DNA from: Paenibacillus sp. FSL R5-0341
Lineage (GTDB): Bacteria > Bacillota > Bacilli > Paenibacillales > Paenibacillaceae
NCBI RefSeq assembly: GCF_037975235.1
Contig: NZ_CP150241.1
Location: forward strand, 558,001 to 622,000
Direction: 5' to 3'
Length of the DNA: 64,000 bases
The notes below the pieces were generated by a model. That model searched no databases. It had not been told where the DNA came from and saw only the letters and a list, made by a program, of their open reading frames with translations. Numbering within the stretch: the first letter of the stretch is position 1; every line of letters starts with the position of its first letter. This document shows positions 35,048 through 45,100 of the stretch, piece by piece. Both the position numbers and the translations under genes were made by a program.

Positions 35048-35668
35048 ATGACAAATCAAAAATCGAACACAGTCCCTGCCAAATCCAAGAGTACCAATCC
35101 GGTGAACCGGACCAAGGCAGTTGAAGTGGCTGCACAGTTATTTCTGCGTCAGGGGTACACCTACGTCAGCATGGATGAGGTTGTACGAGTGAGTGGAGTA
35201 TCCAAGTCGAATATCTATTATCATTTTAAAAACAAGGAGGAATTGCTTCAGGCCGTGGTGCAATATTGGATTGCCCAGTATGAATCGGAGCTGTACCTGC
35301 TGCTCAGTCAGCGCGAGCGAGGGGTAGAGGAACGTATTTACTCATTCATGGCTATGCTGTCAGCAGGCATTGAGGGCCGGAATTACGAAGGAAGCTGTCC
35401 GTTTGTCACGCTATATATGCAGACACCCGATAGTGCCCCCCAAGTGAAGGAAAGCATATCCAGATTCTTTCGTGAGCTTAGACCGATGGTGGAGAAGCTG
35501 TTTCAGCAAGGTTTGGATTGCGGTGAATTTCGCAAAGAAATCGAACCGGGACCGGCCGCGTTGTTGTTTATTGCAGCATTAGAAGGTTCATTAATCCTCG
35601 CTGGAACTGCCCGTGATGTTGGGATTATAGAACAATCGGCACGTACATTTTGTCAGATGCTTCGTTAA
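35048..35668 (+). CDS. TetR/AcrR family transcriptional regulator
   Basis: 206 residues. N-terminal helix-turn-helix at about 20-65 (AVEVAAQLFLRQGYTYVSMDEVVRVSGVSKSNIYYHFKNKEELLQAVV) and a C-terminal ligand domain like TetR_C_11/YxaF-type regulators (YEGSCPFVTLYMQT). No Shine-Dalgarno sequence precedes the ATG, and the -10 (TATAGT at 35035) places the transcript start about at the ATG, suggesting a leaderless message. Identical operators lie before itself and the downstream SDR-hydrolase gene. Confidence 0.9.
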   Translation: MTNQKSNTVPAKSKSTNPVNRTKAVEVAAQLFLRQGYTYVSMDEVVRVSGVSKSNIYYHFKNKEELLQAVVQYWIAQYESELYLLLSQRERGVEERIYSFMAMLSAGIEGRNYEGSCPFVTLYMQTPDSAPQVKESISRFFRELRPMVEKLFQQGLDCGEFRKEIEPGPAALLFIAALEGSLILAGTARDVGIIEQSARTFCQMLR

Positions 35669-35693
35669 TCGAAGCTCTTTTTTTGAATATAAC

Positions 35694-35711
35694 TAGTACT
35701 ATATAGTACTA
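35694..35711. promoter_or_regulatory. TetR-type operator, copy 2
   Basis: TAGTACTATATAGTACTA, a perfect 18-bp palindrome 17 bases before the SDR-hydrolase start. It overlaps the gene's likely -10. Confidence 0.8.
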
Positions 35712-35728
35712 AAAGGAGCCGAAACAGA

Positions 35729-37654
35729 ATGAATGTACATACTAACCATGAAGCAACCACGACCATTTTTATGACAGGTAGCACAGGTTTTATCGGCAAA
35801 GAAACGGTCAAACAACTCACGCAGGGAGACGCACAATTGCTCTTGTTGGTTCGTTCGGAACAGCGAGCCAGAACTGTGCTGAAGGCTTATGGAGTGAAGG
35901 ATTTCAACCGAATTACTTTTATTACAGGTGATTTGTCCATTTGGGGTCTTGCCCTTACCGCAGCGGATCGGGAGCGTGCTCTTGAAGCGAGTGTGATCAT
36001 TCATGCGGGTGGAACAATGGACGTCACTTTGGAACGAAAGGTAGCCGAGCAGATATTTATGAACGGGGCCAGAGAAGTGGCTCAGCTTGCACAAGAAATT
36101 CACCGTACCCGTGGACTGCGGCACTTTATCCACGTTGTCGGTTTCATGAGCCCTTATGGAGAGCGGAATGAACAGGGGAATTATCTACAGGTTGAGCATG
36201 TGGATAACAATGAAAGTGCGTATGAAGAGATGAAGTTTCATGCTGATTTGCATATTCGGGAGCATGCAGAGCAGCATAACTACCCCTTATCCGTTGTGAA
36301 CCCGAGTACAGTGGTTGGACCGCGTCCCACCGGTGAAACAGAGCAAACGGGTGGGATTGGGCTGCTTATCCAGGCCATCCAGAGAGGTCTTATGCCCGTA
36401 GTACCTGGAGGTTCGTCCTATTGGTTACCCCTTGTGGAGAACGATATTGTTGCACAGACGCTTGTTTTTCTATCCAGGGAAGCTGCTCCAGTCGGAGGCA
36501 CCTACCCACTGTTGGCGCGGAAGGAAGACAGTCCCAATATGAAGGTGTTGCTGCATCTTCTGGCACAGCAATTGGACGTATCCAAACCCATAGGGGCCGT
36601 ACCACTATCATGGATTCAATGGGCTATGAAGTCAGGTGGTACACGTATCAGTGGTGTTCCAGCGGAGTCGGTTGCTTTTATTACCAACAGGTCATTCCCG
36701 GTTGAAGAGACGGAGGCTCTGTTCACACGTATGGGGCAATCCTGGCCGGACATCCGGGAACAGCTTCCGCTGGTTACAGCCGATCTGGATTATCGTCTTC
36801 GTTATACGCCGTTACCTGAGGGTTTTCCGACAGATTATATCCGGTCACGGAGTGGGGATATGGCTATGCTTGGTTGGGAGGGTGAAGGGGAGCCTTGGAT
36901 CATTGTGCATGGCTTGCTTCAATCTGCCGATGAGATGTTACCGTTGGGACGACAGCTTAGGGAACGGACAGGGAACCCGGTATGGTTAATCGATCTCGCT
37001 GGATTCGGACGGTCCCCTGTGCATCAGGGAGATGAGGCATTTGAAGGTCAGGTGAATGCACTACTTAAGGCGCTTGGTGAGTTCGAAGGTCCTGTGAAGC
37101 TGGTGGGTCATTCGATCGGTGCAGCTATTGCAGCTGCAGCACAGATGCATAGCGGGCGGACAGACATTCGGCTGGGTTTGCTTCAGCCAGTCGCTAACAA
37201 TTCGAATCCGAATGTACTGAGATGGATTTCCCGTTTGCCAAGAGGTGTGATGCGCTCCATGCTGCGTGGCAGATCGGAAAAAAGTTGGAACCGGATGTTC
37301 AGTGCATACAGCGATGGAGAAGACAACAGTGTTAGGTATCATACGATGGCCAAGAGAATACGCTCCAGCCTCCAATCTCCTCGAATTGCGGGAGCACATG
37401 CGGATTTGTTGCGGTGGATCCACTCCGGTCAGCGAAAAGGCGCCAGATCAACGTTGTGGGCGAAATTAGAGAGTCAGCACCGCGCTCAGAATGCATTAGT
37501 CATATGGGGCAAGGCAGATCGAGAATATCATTATCCCCGGGATATGAACCCACTGATCAAACACATAGAAGTGCCCTATGGGCATTACTTTCCGACGTTT
37601 CAGTATAAGGAAACAGCTGCAATCCTCGCCGAATGGTCCGATACCGTGAGATGA
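35729..37654 (+). CDS. SDR-like reductase fused to alpha/beta hydrolase
   Basis: 641 residues. Residues about 10-270 form an extended Rossmann domain (FMTGSTGFIGKETV; YEEMKFHAD, YxxxK pair) resembling NAD(P)-dependent epimerases and thioester-reductase-like SDRs. Residues about 370-640 are an alpha/beta hydrolase with oxyanion IIVHGLLQS, nucleophile elbow LVGHSIGAA (Ser), and catalytic His in VPYGHYFP. The fusion suggests a two-step detoxification or acyl transformation under the TetR regulator. AAAAGGAG lies upstream of the ATG. Substrate unknown. Confidence 0.82.
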   Translation: MNVHTNHEATTTIFMTGSTGFIGKETVKQLTQGDAQLLLLVRSEQRARTVLKAYGVKDFNRITFITGDLSIWGLALTAADRERALEASVIIHAGGTMDVTLERKVAEQIFMNGAREVAQLAQEIHRTRGLRHFIHVVGFMSPYGERNEQGNYLQVEHVDNNESAYEEMKFHADLHIREHAEQHNYPLSVVNPSTVVGPRPTGETEQTGGIGLLIQAIQRGLMPVVPGGSSYWLPLVENDIVAQTLVFLSREAAPVGGTYPLLARKEDSPNMKVLLHLLAQQLDVSKPIGAVPLSWIQWAMKSGGTRISGVPAESVAFITNRSFPVEETEALFTRMGQSWPDIREQLPLVTADLDYRLRYTPLPEGFPTDYIRSRSGDMAMLGWEGEGEPWIIVHGLLQSADEMLPLGRQLRERTGNPVWLIDLAGFGRSPVHQGDEAFEGQVNALLKALGEFEGPVKLVGHSIGAAIAAAAQMHSGRTDIRLGLLQPVANNSNPNVLRWISRLPRGVMRSMLRGRSEKSWNRMFSAYSDGEDNSVRYHTMAKRIRSSLQSPRIAGAHADLLRWIHSGQRKGARSTLWAKLESQHRAQNALVIWGKADREYHYPRDMNPLIKHIEVPYGHYFPTFQYKETAAILAEWSDTVR

Positions 37655-37748
37655 GTTCAGATTCGGACATGCAGGAATCCCATGCCAATTGTCGAAAGGG
37701 TCAAGTCGGGTTGTGAAGAGATACACCATAGACAGGAGAGATAAATGT

Positions 37749-38696
37749 ATGAGTCAGCAACGTGTTGAAATCAGTAAAAATGTGCTAACCGAGTGTCTGG
37801 GGCTGCGTAGCGGAGAGAATCTTGTGGTTGTCGCAGACGATATGAAACGGGATTTGGCGGAATCCATCTATGAGGCAGGAAAAGCACTTGGAGCAGAGTC
37901 GGTCCTGCTAATTATGGAGGAACGCAGCAGATCTGGAGAAGAGCCGCCTGCACCCATTGCAAAGGCCATGATTCAGGCGGACGTAGCCGTGTGTATAACG
38001 CGGTATTCATTAACCCATACCCAGGCACGCAAACAAGCGGCTGCATCAGGGACCCGAGTGGCAACGATGCCTGGTATGACCGAGGATATGTTTATGAACG
38101 GAGCAATCACGGCTGAATACTCACAAGTAAAGGCATTAACCGAGAAGGTAACGGATCTATTAACGGCAGGTCGTCATGTACGAATAGAAAAGCAGGGCCA
38201 TAGTCTTTCCTTTTCCATAGAAGATCGTAACGGTGTACCGAGCACAGGTATGTACTTGAATCCCGGTGAATCGGGCAATTTGCCATCTGGAGAAGCCTAT
38301 ATAGCTCCGGTTGAGGGTAAAGGCGAAGGCCGTATTGTTGTAGATGGTTCCGTTGCTGGAATAGGTGCACTCCGTGAGCCTATGCTACTAACCGTCAAGG
38401 AAGGACGTTTGGTGTCAGCTGAAGGCCCGGATGGGGCTCAATTACTGGCAACACTTGGCGAGGGGGATGGTCGCTTTCTTGGTGAATTCGGGATTGGGAC
38501 CAATAACAAAGCGCGAATCACGGGTGTAGTGCTGGAAGATGAGAAAGTGTATGGCACAATTCATATAGCCTTTGGCAGCAATAATACATTCGGTGGAACG
38601 ATTGCCGCCGGTGTGCATATCGATGCAGTTGTACAAAAGCCGGATGTGTACATCGATGATAAGTTGATTATGCGTCAAGGTGAATTGGTCGAATAA
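37749..38696 (+). CDS. M29-like aminopeptidase
   Basis: 315 residues with the C-terminal metal-binding blocks of the thermophilic M29 aminopeptidase group: SGEAYIAPVEG, GEFGIGTNNKARITG, YGTIHIAFGSNNTFGG and HIDAVVQKPDVYID. It probably removes N-terminal residues from peptides using divalent metal. It is shorter at the N-terminus than classic AmpS (about 410 residues). AGGAGA precedes the chosen ATG, which lies 20 codons into the longest frame. Confidence 0.8.
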   Translation: MSQQRVEISKNVLTECLGLRSGENLVVVADDMKRDLAESIYEAGKALGAESVLLIMEERSRSGEEPPAPIAKAMIQADVAVCITRYSLTHTQARKQAAASGTRVATMPGMTEDMFMNGAITAEYSQVKALTEKVTDLLTAGRHVRIEKQGHSLSFSIEDRNGVPSTGMYLNPGESGNLPSGEAYIAPVEGKGEGRIVVDGSVAGIGALREPMLLTVKEGRLVSAEGPDGAQLLATLGEGDGRFLGEFGIGTNNKARITGVVLEDEKVYGTIHIAFGSNNTFGGTIAAGVHIDAVVQKPDVYIDDKLIMRQGELVE

Positions 38697-38733
38697 ATGA
38701 ATCACTGAATAACTTCATTGAAGGGAATTGGGC

Positions 38734-38968
38734 ATGTCCACAACGTGTCCACAGTGATGGATAACTAGAGCGAAAATTCAGATTTTACGTCAGATTTACA
38801 AACAAATACACAACATGTCCACATTAAAATAATGAATATCCACATGAAATGCTAAACATATCCACAGCATGTGTGCAATATGTGCACAACTTATCCACAA
38901 ATCAGGTATAACTCATGTTTTCATTCGAGAAAACAGTCCTTTTGGAGTAATAAAACGAGTTATCCACA
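38734..38968. other. Cluster of DnaA-box-like sites
   Basis: Within 235 AT-rich bases: perfect TTATCCACA at 38891-38899 and 38960-38968, ATATCCACA at 38836 and 38858, ATGTCCACA at 38734 and 38815, GTGTCCACA at 38745, ATGTGCACA at 38880, and a reverse-strand TTATCCATC at 38756. All but one point the same way. The gap lies between two convergent genes and has no other role in view. Outside oriC such clusters can titrate DnaA. Confidence 0.6.
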
Positions 38969-39031
38969 GAAATCTCAATTTTTTGTTCCAAGTATTTGAA
39001 AACATAGAAACAGATCCATAAATATGGGGAT

Positions 39032-39074
39032 AAAAAAGACCAAAGATCAGCTTCGTGCCGATTTTTGGTCTTTT
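39032..39074. terminator. Bidirectional intrinsic terminator
   Basis: AAAAAAGACCAAA pairs with TTTTTGGTCTTTT; serves the leftward chemoreceptor gene and closes the DnaA-box region. Confidence 0.8.
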
Positions 39075-39105
39075 CACATGTGAAATAATGAAATTGAATG
39101 TTAGG

Positions 39106-41085
39106 TTACTTACTCTCCGTATTGAAACGACTAACTTCCAAGAGCAACTGATCTGCATGATCCGATAATGCCTTGGCGGCTTCTGCGATGTTACCAATAG
39201 ATTCGGATTGCTCCGTTGTGGAGGATGCAGCTTCTTCCGTCGAAGCAGCACTTTGCTCGGCAACCGCTGCGAGGCCTGTAATGACGTCAGAGACCTGAGC
39301 TGCACCTGATTTGATGCTGTTCATGCCCGAAGTAATGGAATTGATCTGATGAATAATCTCTTCAATGGACTGACGTATATTCTCAAATGATGCTGACGTC
39401 TCTGCCATAGATTCGGATTGGGCTGTACTATTCAATCTGAATTGCTCCAGCTCTGCTGCACTTTGCTGACCTGCAGTATTCAGATCATTCAGCAACTGAT
39501 CGATACCCGCTACAGACTGTGAGGACTGTTCTGCCAGTTTCCGAACCTCACCAGCCACCACTGCGAATCCTCTGCCATGCTCTCCAGCACGGGCAGCTTC
39601 AATAGATGCATTCAAGGCCAGCAGATTGGTTTGGGCCGCAATATTCTGAATACTGCCCGTAATTTCGGAGATTGCTCCAATTTTGCTAAGGAGTAGTTCA
39701 TTGGATGTTTCGACTCGAGTAGTGGATTGTTGCCCGACTTCAGAAAGATTCATCTGGCGGCTGATAGCACTTGTACCACTTTCCATGGCCTGAGTAACAT
39801 CCAGTATCGTTTGAGAGGCTTGATGAGCCTCATCTGTAATCTGATCAATCACTTGATTAATGCCAGATACCATTTCTGCACCGGATTGGATGGATTCAGC
39901 CTGTTCGCTTGCACCCTTGGCAATCTCTTCAATGACTGTGGAGATCTGACCTGCAATTTCATTGCTGTCGGAAGCTTCCTTGTACATCGTTTGAGAAGAG
40001 GCCTGTACTTGCTGTGCGGAGTGATCCACCTGTTGAATCAACTGACGCAAAGAAGTAGACATGGCATTGAAAGAAGTACCTAATTGGGCAATTTCATCTT
40101 TACCTTTGACGTCAACTTGCACCGTAAGATCTCCTGCGGCCAATTGTTGCGCACTGTTCTTCATATTCAGCAGGGGTTTGATCGTTCTGAGTGCTAAGAA
40201 GTAGGCCAGAGCGGCCAGCACCACGGTGAAAATAACGATAAACGCCAGATACAGCTGTTTTGTCTTGGTGAATTCCGCCAAGGCAGCAGCTTTGGAGATG
40301 GAGGTTGCTACAATCCAGTTGGTATTCGGAATTTTCTCGTAATAGATTAACTGCCGATCGTTATTATACGTATATTCGGACAATCCGCTAGGTTGATTAA
40401 GCATCGTACTCACAATATCGGTATAGTCACTCTGCTCGGCGAGAGGTGTGTTCAACAACTCTTGATTCGGATGTGAGAGCACAACGCCCTTTTGGTCCAG
40501 CAAAAAGGTAAATCCGTTGTCTGTGTGGATTGAACTGATCTCATCCTTAATGGAATCAAGTGATATATTTTCCGATATGGCCCCTTGGAAATTCCCATTC
40601 TCGTCATGTAGTGGCACGCCGATGAAAATGGACTGTATACCGGCTTTGGTGACATAGGCATCACTGAACGTAAGCGCGTTCGAAGCTTTGATGGCTACGT
40701 ACCATGGACGCTCTCGTGCATCGAAAGTGGCATCTGGTATGAAGCCTGCTCCGTCTAAATATGTACCGTCTTCGAGGCCGAAGTAAATGGTGGCGATATC
40801 CTCTTTGTTAGAGGCCAGTTGGAATGCTTGTAGATGCTCCATGCTGATCTCATTGAGGGGTACCGTATCATCAATGACTTTGCCCAGTGTTTCGATGACT
40901 TTGGCTTGAGTCAAAGCCCATCCATCGACTTCTGTTACTGCTTTTTGAACTGTGCTTTGCAGCTCATTGTCTACGGATTCTGTCGCTTGCTTCTCAATCA
41001 CGTACAGCGCGATATAGCTGAGTGGCGCAGCGAGCAGAATGCAGATGGTGGTGACGATGACAATGACTTTAGTTTTGAGCGTCAT
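39106..41085 (-). CDS. Methyl-accepting chemotaxis protein
   Basis: 659 residues. N-terminal membrane helix, a dCache-type extracytoplasmic sensor (about 35-275, with [22 protein letters not shown]), second helix (about 280-300), HAMP ([19 protein letters not shown]), and a long cytoplasmic coiled coil with the conserved hairpin tip [49 protein letters not shown] (split motif, residues about 480-530). Signals to CheA/CheW. Divergent from the small protein + CheW-like pair. Ligand unknown. Confidence 0.93.
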   Translation of the reverse strand: MTLKTKVIVIVTTICILLAAPLSYIALYVIEKQATESVDNELQSTVQKAVTEVDGWALTQAKVIETLGKVIDDTVPLNEISMEHLQAFQLASNKEDIATIYFGLEDGTYLDGAGFIPDATFDARERPWYVAIKASNALTFSDAYVTKAGIQSIFIGVPLHDENGNFQGAISENISLDSIKDEISSIHTDNGFTFLLDQKGVVLSHPNQELLNTPLAEQSDYTDIVSTMLNQPSGLSEYTYNNDRQLIYYEKIPNTNWIVATSISKAAALAEFTKTKQLYLAFIVIFTVVLAALAYFLALRTIKPLLNMKNSAQQLAAGDLTVQVDVKGKDEIAQLGTSFNAMSTSLRQLIQQVDHSAQQVQASSQTMYKEASDSNEIAGQISTVIEEIAKGASEQAESIQSGAEMVSGINQVIDQITDEAHQASQTILDVTQAMESGTSAISRQMNLSEVGQQSTTRVETSNELLLSKIGAISEITGSIQNIAAQTNLLALNASIEAARAGEHGRGFAVVAGEVRKLAEQSSQSVAGIDQLLNDLNTAGQQSAAELEQFRLNSTAQSESMAETSASFENIRQSIEEIIHQINSITSGMNSIKSGAAQVSDVITGLAAVAEQSAASTEEAASSTTEQSESIGNIAEAAKALSDHADQLLLEVSRFNTESK

Positions 41086-41174
41086 GATTTTCCTCTTTTC
41101 TAATCCTGTATATACTATTTATATCGGCAGTTGATGCGGTAATTTTATATGGCTGTTGGTAGGGGGAGTGAGCG

Positions 41175-41408
41175 ATTCAAGATCAGATTTCTTCACGGGC
41201 AGAAACAGTTACACAAGCGGCCCTTTCATCAGACGTAATCCAAGGAAATGGAATTTTGTTGAATCCAACCAGGGCAAATGAGCAGAGCGGAGACAGCAAC
41301 CGTAATGCAACGTTTGTTGAAGTTGGCAAAATTGATCTGAAGCCTAAACATTTGACTGAAAATAACCGATACACCAAAGTAACATCTAATGAGACGAAAG
41401 TAGTCTGA
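41175..41408 (+). CDS. Small hypothetical protein before the CheW gene, start uncertain (ATT proposed)
   Basis: An open frame of 78 codons between a TGA at 41169 and a TGA at 41406 reads as a polar protein ending IDLKPKHLTENNRYTKVTSN. It has no ATG, GTG or early TTG. AGGGGGAG at 41161 stands six bases before an ATT at 41175, giving 77 residues; a TTG at 41256 after AAGGA would give 50. It ends 19 bases before the CheW-like gene. No family recognised. Confidence 0.5.
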   Translation: MQDQISSRAETVTQAALSSDVIQGNGILLNPTRANEQSGDSNRNATFVEVGKIDLKPKHLTENNRYTKVTSNETKVV

Positions 41409-41427
41409 TTATACGGAATGAGAGGGT

Positions 41428-41871
41428 ATGGGGATAATTATGGATGAGGGCATGCAATATATTAATTTTTCGGTAGGAGACCAGATCTTTGCACTACGAA
41501 TTGATGAAGTTCATGAGATCATCAGAATGGTGCAGGTGACAACGGTGCCATTTGGAAGTCCGGAGATCAGAGGTTTTGCTTCGTTGTATGGTAAGGTCGT
41601 TTCGGTTGTGAGTCTACGTGTATTGTTAGGCATGCCAGACCAGGAGGATACCACTTCTACACGTATTATTGTGGTGCCTTACAAAGGTGGATTTGTACCG
41701 CTGATCGTAGATATGGTCGATTCTGTCGTAAGTTACGATCGTTTTGAGGAACCTGCTGAGGAACATCGCCGTTTCATGCTTGGCGTTTTTGACAAAATCG
41801 GGTTCTGTGAAGATCATCGTGCTGGCATTTTGAACCTGGATGTATTGCTGGGCAGCTTGATCAGATCATAG
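41428..41871 (+). CDS. CheW-like chemotaxis coupling protein
   Basis: 147 residues forming one CheW domain: QYINFSVGDQIFALRIDEVHEIIRM, TTVPFGSPEIRGFASLYGKVVSVVSLR, FVPLIVDMVDSVVSYD. It couples chemoreceptors to CheA. The in-frame ATGs at 41428, 41440 and 41452 are all possible; the 41440 ATG has the better-spaced GGGG. Located near, and divergent from, the chemoreceptor gene. Confidence 0.88.
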   Translation: MGIIMDEGMQYINFSVGDQIFALRIDEVHEIIRMVQVTTVPFGSPEIRGFASLYGKVVSVVSLRVLLGMPDQEDTTSTRIIVVPYKGGFVPLIVDMVDSVVSYDRFEEPAEEHRRFMLGVFDKIGFCEDHRAGILNLDVLLGSLIRS

Positions 41872-41925
41872 TAATATAACGATCCGTAATTCTTTGAATA
41901 TTCAGTATTATCCTTCGATTTACCC

Positions 41926-41967
41926 AAATGTTCCTCATCCGCTTTTCGGGAGAAGGGACATTTTTTT
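41926..41967 (+). terminator. Intrinsic terminator after the CheW-like gene
   Basis: AAATGTTCC pairs with GGGACATTT (G-U allowed) around a long loop and is followed by seven T residues. Confidence 0.65.
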
Positions 41968-41975
41968 GTACCGCT

Positions 41976-42030
41976 AGGGCGTGTCTGAAAACTCCGAAGG
42001 ATGCACTTCAGTGAGTTTTGAGACACGCCT
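41976..42030. repeat. 55-bp inverted repeat
   Basis: Left arm AGGGCGTGTCTGAAAACTC, right arm GAGTTTTGAGACACGCCT: 18-bp arms with one mismatch and one bulge, 18-base loop. It is not a typical terminator because no T-run follows. It may be a short mobile palindrome. Confidence 0.5.
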
Positions 42031-42132
42031 TAATCATCGAAATAACCACTTTTTGTGGGTAAAGGTTTTTAAATCCGGTCATTTTCGTATATGATGGAGA
42101 GTAACAATGCGAAGGGATGACGGGAGACTTTA

Positions 42133-45100
42133 ATGATGCAATCGCTGTATGGAGTATGGCTTGGTGACGTATTTTTTTGTTTTTCCGGTGAAACATCGGA
42201 ACCACGTGTGGATGCATGGAGCCACGTGGTAAGAAGGTTGAATTTTGGCGACGGGGGTCGTCTGTTTCAGCCTGCCGCTCTGCGTCTTGCGGAGCTGCGC
42301 TGGCCGAATCCGCTGAGGAACACGGCTGAAGCCAAGAACACGAAGCGGCGTCAACTGCTGGGACGCACATTGGAAGGATTGGCAGTCTCGCCCAAGGATG
42401 CCTTCAGGCTACTGCTGCAATGGGATGACCGTTTGTTAAATGCAGCCGGAATTCAGGTTGGAGAAGAGATGCGTTACTGGATCAAAGCGGCGCAGTTCAC
42501 ACAGGAGCTGCTGTTGCGAGGAGCAATTGCTCCATCGGCTGAATTCGCAGCAAAGACCGGCGCACGGCGACGGACCGGGCAAGAAACATTGACGGGAGTA
42601 TGGCGGCCACGCTTGGAACAGGAGGAGGACATCGAACGATTCCGTGATCTTGCTGAAGCGATGCCTCCCATCGGATTGGCTGCTCCCGGAGCCTATGCTT
42701 CATTGGAACCGGAAACGCGTGAAGAAGCAGGGGCGGCGGTATTATTTTCATTCATGAGTGGAATGATTCATGCTGTAGTGACAAGTGAGTTGGAGGGTAT
42801 GGACAGTGAACTGTCCCGATACCGTACTCCTTATCGACGCGGATCTTCGCCAGTAGCCGAGCTCTGGTGGAATAGTCTGATCTCGATGTTCCGTCCTGTA
42901 ACAGTGCAAGGGCCGACGGACGACATGACAGCGTTTATTCATACGTTGCAAGAAGCTGGTGGAACGACGATGCCGATCGTGGGAGCCGAAGAAATGGCGC
43001 CTGCCGAAGGCCAATTGAAGCTGGTACTCCGTTTGGAGCCGCCACTGGGCGAACATGAAACGATCTGGGGAATAAGCTTTTGGGTAGACAGTGAGCAGGA
43101 AACGAGCCTGAGGTTGCCTGTACGTACCATCTGGGCACATCCAGAGCGAGATCTGGACCGGGGGAAAGTATTATATACCTCGGCGGCAGAGCAGCTGTTG
43201 ATGGCACTCGGGCATGCAGCAGAACTGGCACCTGAACTGGAGACGGCGCTGCTCACCGCTCGTCCCGAGGGAATTAAGCTGGAGCAGCAGGGTTTCTTTG
43301 AATTTCTCACGCATGCGGTTCCACGTTTGCAGAAGGCCGGGATAACCGTTCTCATGCCTTCAAGGTGGAGTCGTGCCGGGAAACGTCGGGCGGGACTACG
43401 TCTACAGATGTTGAATCGAGGAAACGAGCGGTTGCCTGGAGCCACATCGGCACTGGGCATGGAACAATTGGTTGCTTTCAAGGCGGAGCCTATGCTGGAT
43501 GGCAAACCCGTCACGGCAGAGGAACTGGCAGCACTGGCTGAATCCACAGTTCCCTATGTTATGTTCCGCGGTGAATGGATTGAAGTGGACACGAAAGAGA
43601 TTCGCCAAGTCCTGCGTTATATGAAAAAAGAAGAAGAACAATATATGCCTCTATCCGAATGGCTGCATCTCGCAGCGGATGAAGGGGAGGATTCCGCATG
43701 GAAGGGCCTTTCCGTCTTCGGTGCAGAATCTGATGGGCTGCTCGCTTTCCTGCTCGATGGACAGGTGCTTCGTAGCATTGAGCCTCGTCAGGTTCCGGCA
43801 GAATTGCACGGTGAATTGCGTCCTTATCAGGAAAGAGGTTACCAATGGTTATCAGCCATGCGCGAGCTGGGCTTCGGCGTATGTCTCGCAGACGATATGG
43901 GACTTGGGAAGACCATTCAGGTAATTACCTGCCTGTTGGACCGCAAACACGAGGAGCGCCAGGCAGCCGAAGAGGAAGCCCGCGAGAATGAGATGCTGAA
44001 CGGATCTGATGATGTATTCCCAACGGATCAGCATACGCAGGTGCAGCCTGTTCATCTGCCTGCACTTATTGTGTGTCCTACCTCGTTGCTTGGAAACTGG
44101 CAACGTGAGCTGAAGCGGTTTGCCCCGGATCTGTCACTGTACATTCATCATGGCGGACAACGGTTGCACGGGAACGATTTTCAGGCAGAAGCGCAGACGC
44201 ATGACATTGTACTCACGACCTATCATCTGGCAGGTAGAGATGGACCGGATCTGGCTTCGTTGCACTGGTCCACCATTGTGCTGGATGAGGCTCAATATAT
44301 TAAGAACTACCGTACCAAACAAGCGCAAAGCGTGATGCGTCTGTCTACACTTCATCGTATTGCGATGACAGGAACACCTGTGGAGAACCGCTTGAGTGAA
44401 CTCTGGTCCATTTTCCAGTTCCTCAATCCGGGGTATCTGGGCACAGCTTCATCGTTCCGCCAGCGGTATACGGGACTCGGCCCATCTGAAGAAAATGCGG
44501 CATCCTTGCGTGAACTTCATCGATTGGTATCTCCGTTCATGCTGCGCAGGCTGAAAAGTGATCCGGATATTCGCAAGGATCTGCCGGAGAAGCTTGAACT
44601 GAAATCCTATTGTTCTCTGACGCCGGAGCAGACGGTGTTGTACCAGCGTGTGGTGGACGATCTGATGGGTGGTCTGGATGGCAGAAACGGGATTGCCCGC
44701 AAGGGAATTGTTCTGTCATCTCTGACCAAGCTCAAGCAGATCTGTGATCATCCGGTGCTGGCGGACAGCAATCGGAAAGACCACGGTAAGGCTGAGGCAT
44801 CCGGTAAGATGGAACGTTTGCTTGAACTGTTGGACGCCATCCGTGATAACGGAGAATCTGCCCTGATCTTCACGCAGTATGTTGCTATGGGGGATCTGCT
44901 GGTGTCGAGGTTGAAACAACGATATGAGGAAGAGCCGTATTTCCTGCATGGTGGTGTGTCGAAGGCGCAAAGAGACGATATGGTGGATACTTTCCAAAAA
45001 GGTGAGGGGCCGTCCATGTTTGTTCTATCTCTTCGTGCCGGAGGTGTAGGTCTGAATCTGACCCGCGCGAGTCATGTCGTTCACTATGATCGGTGGTGGA

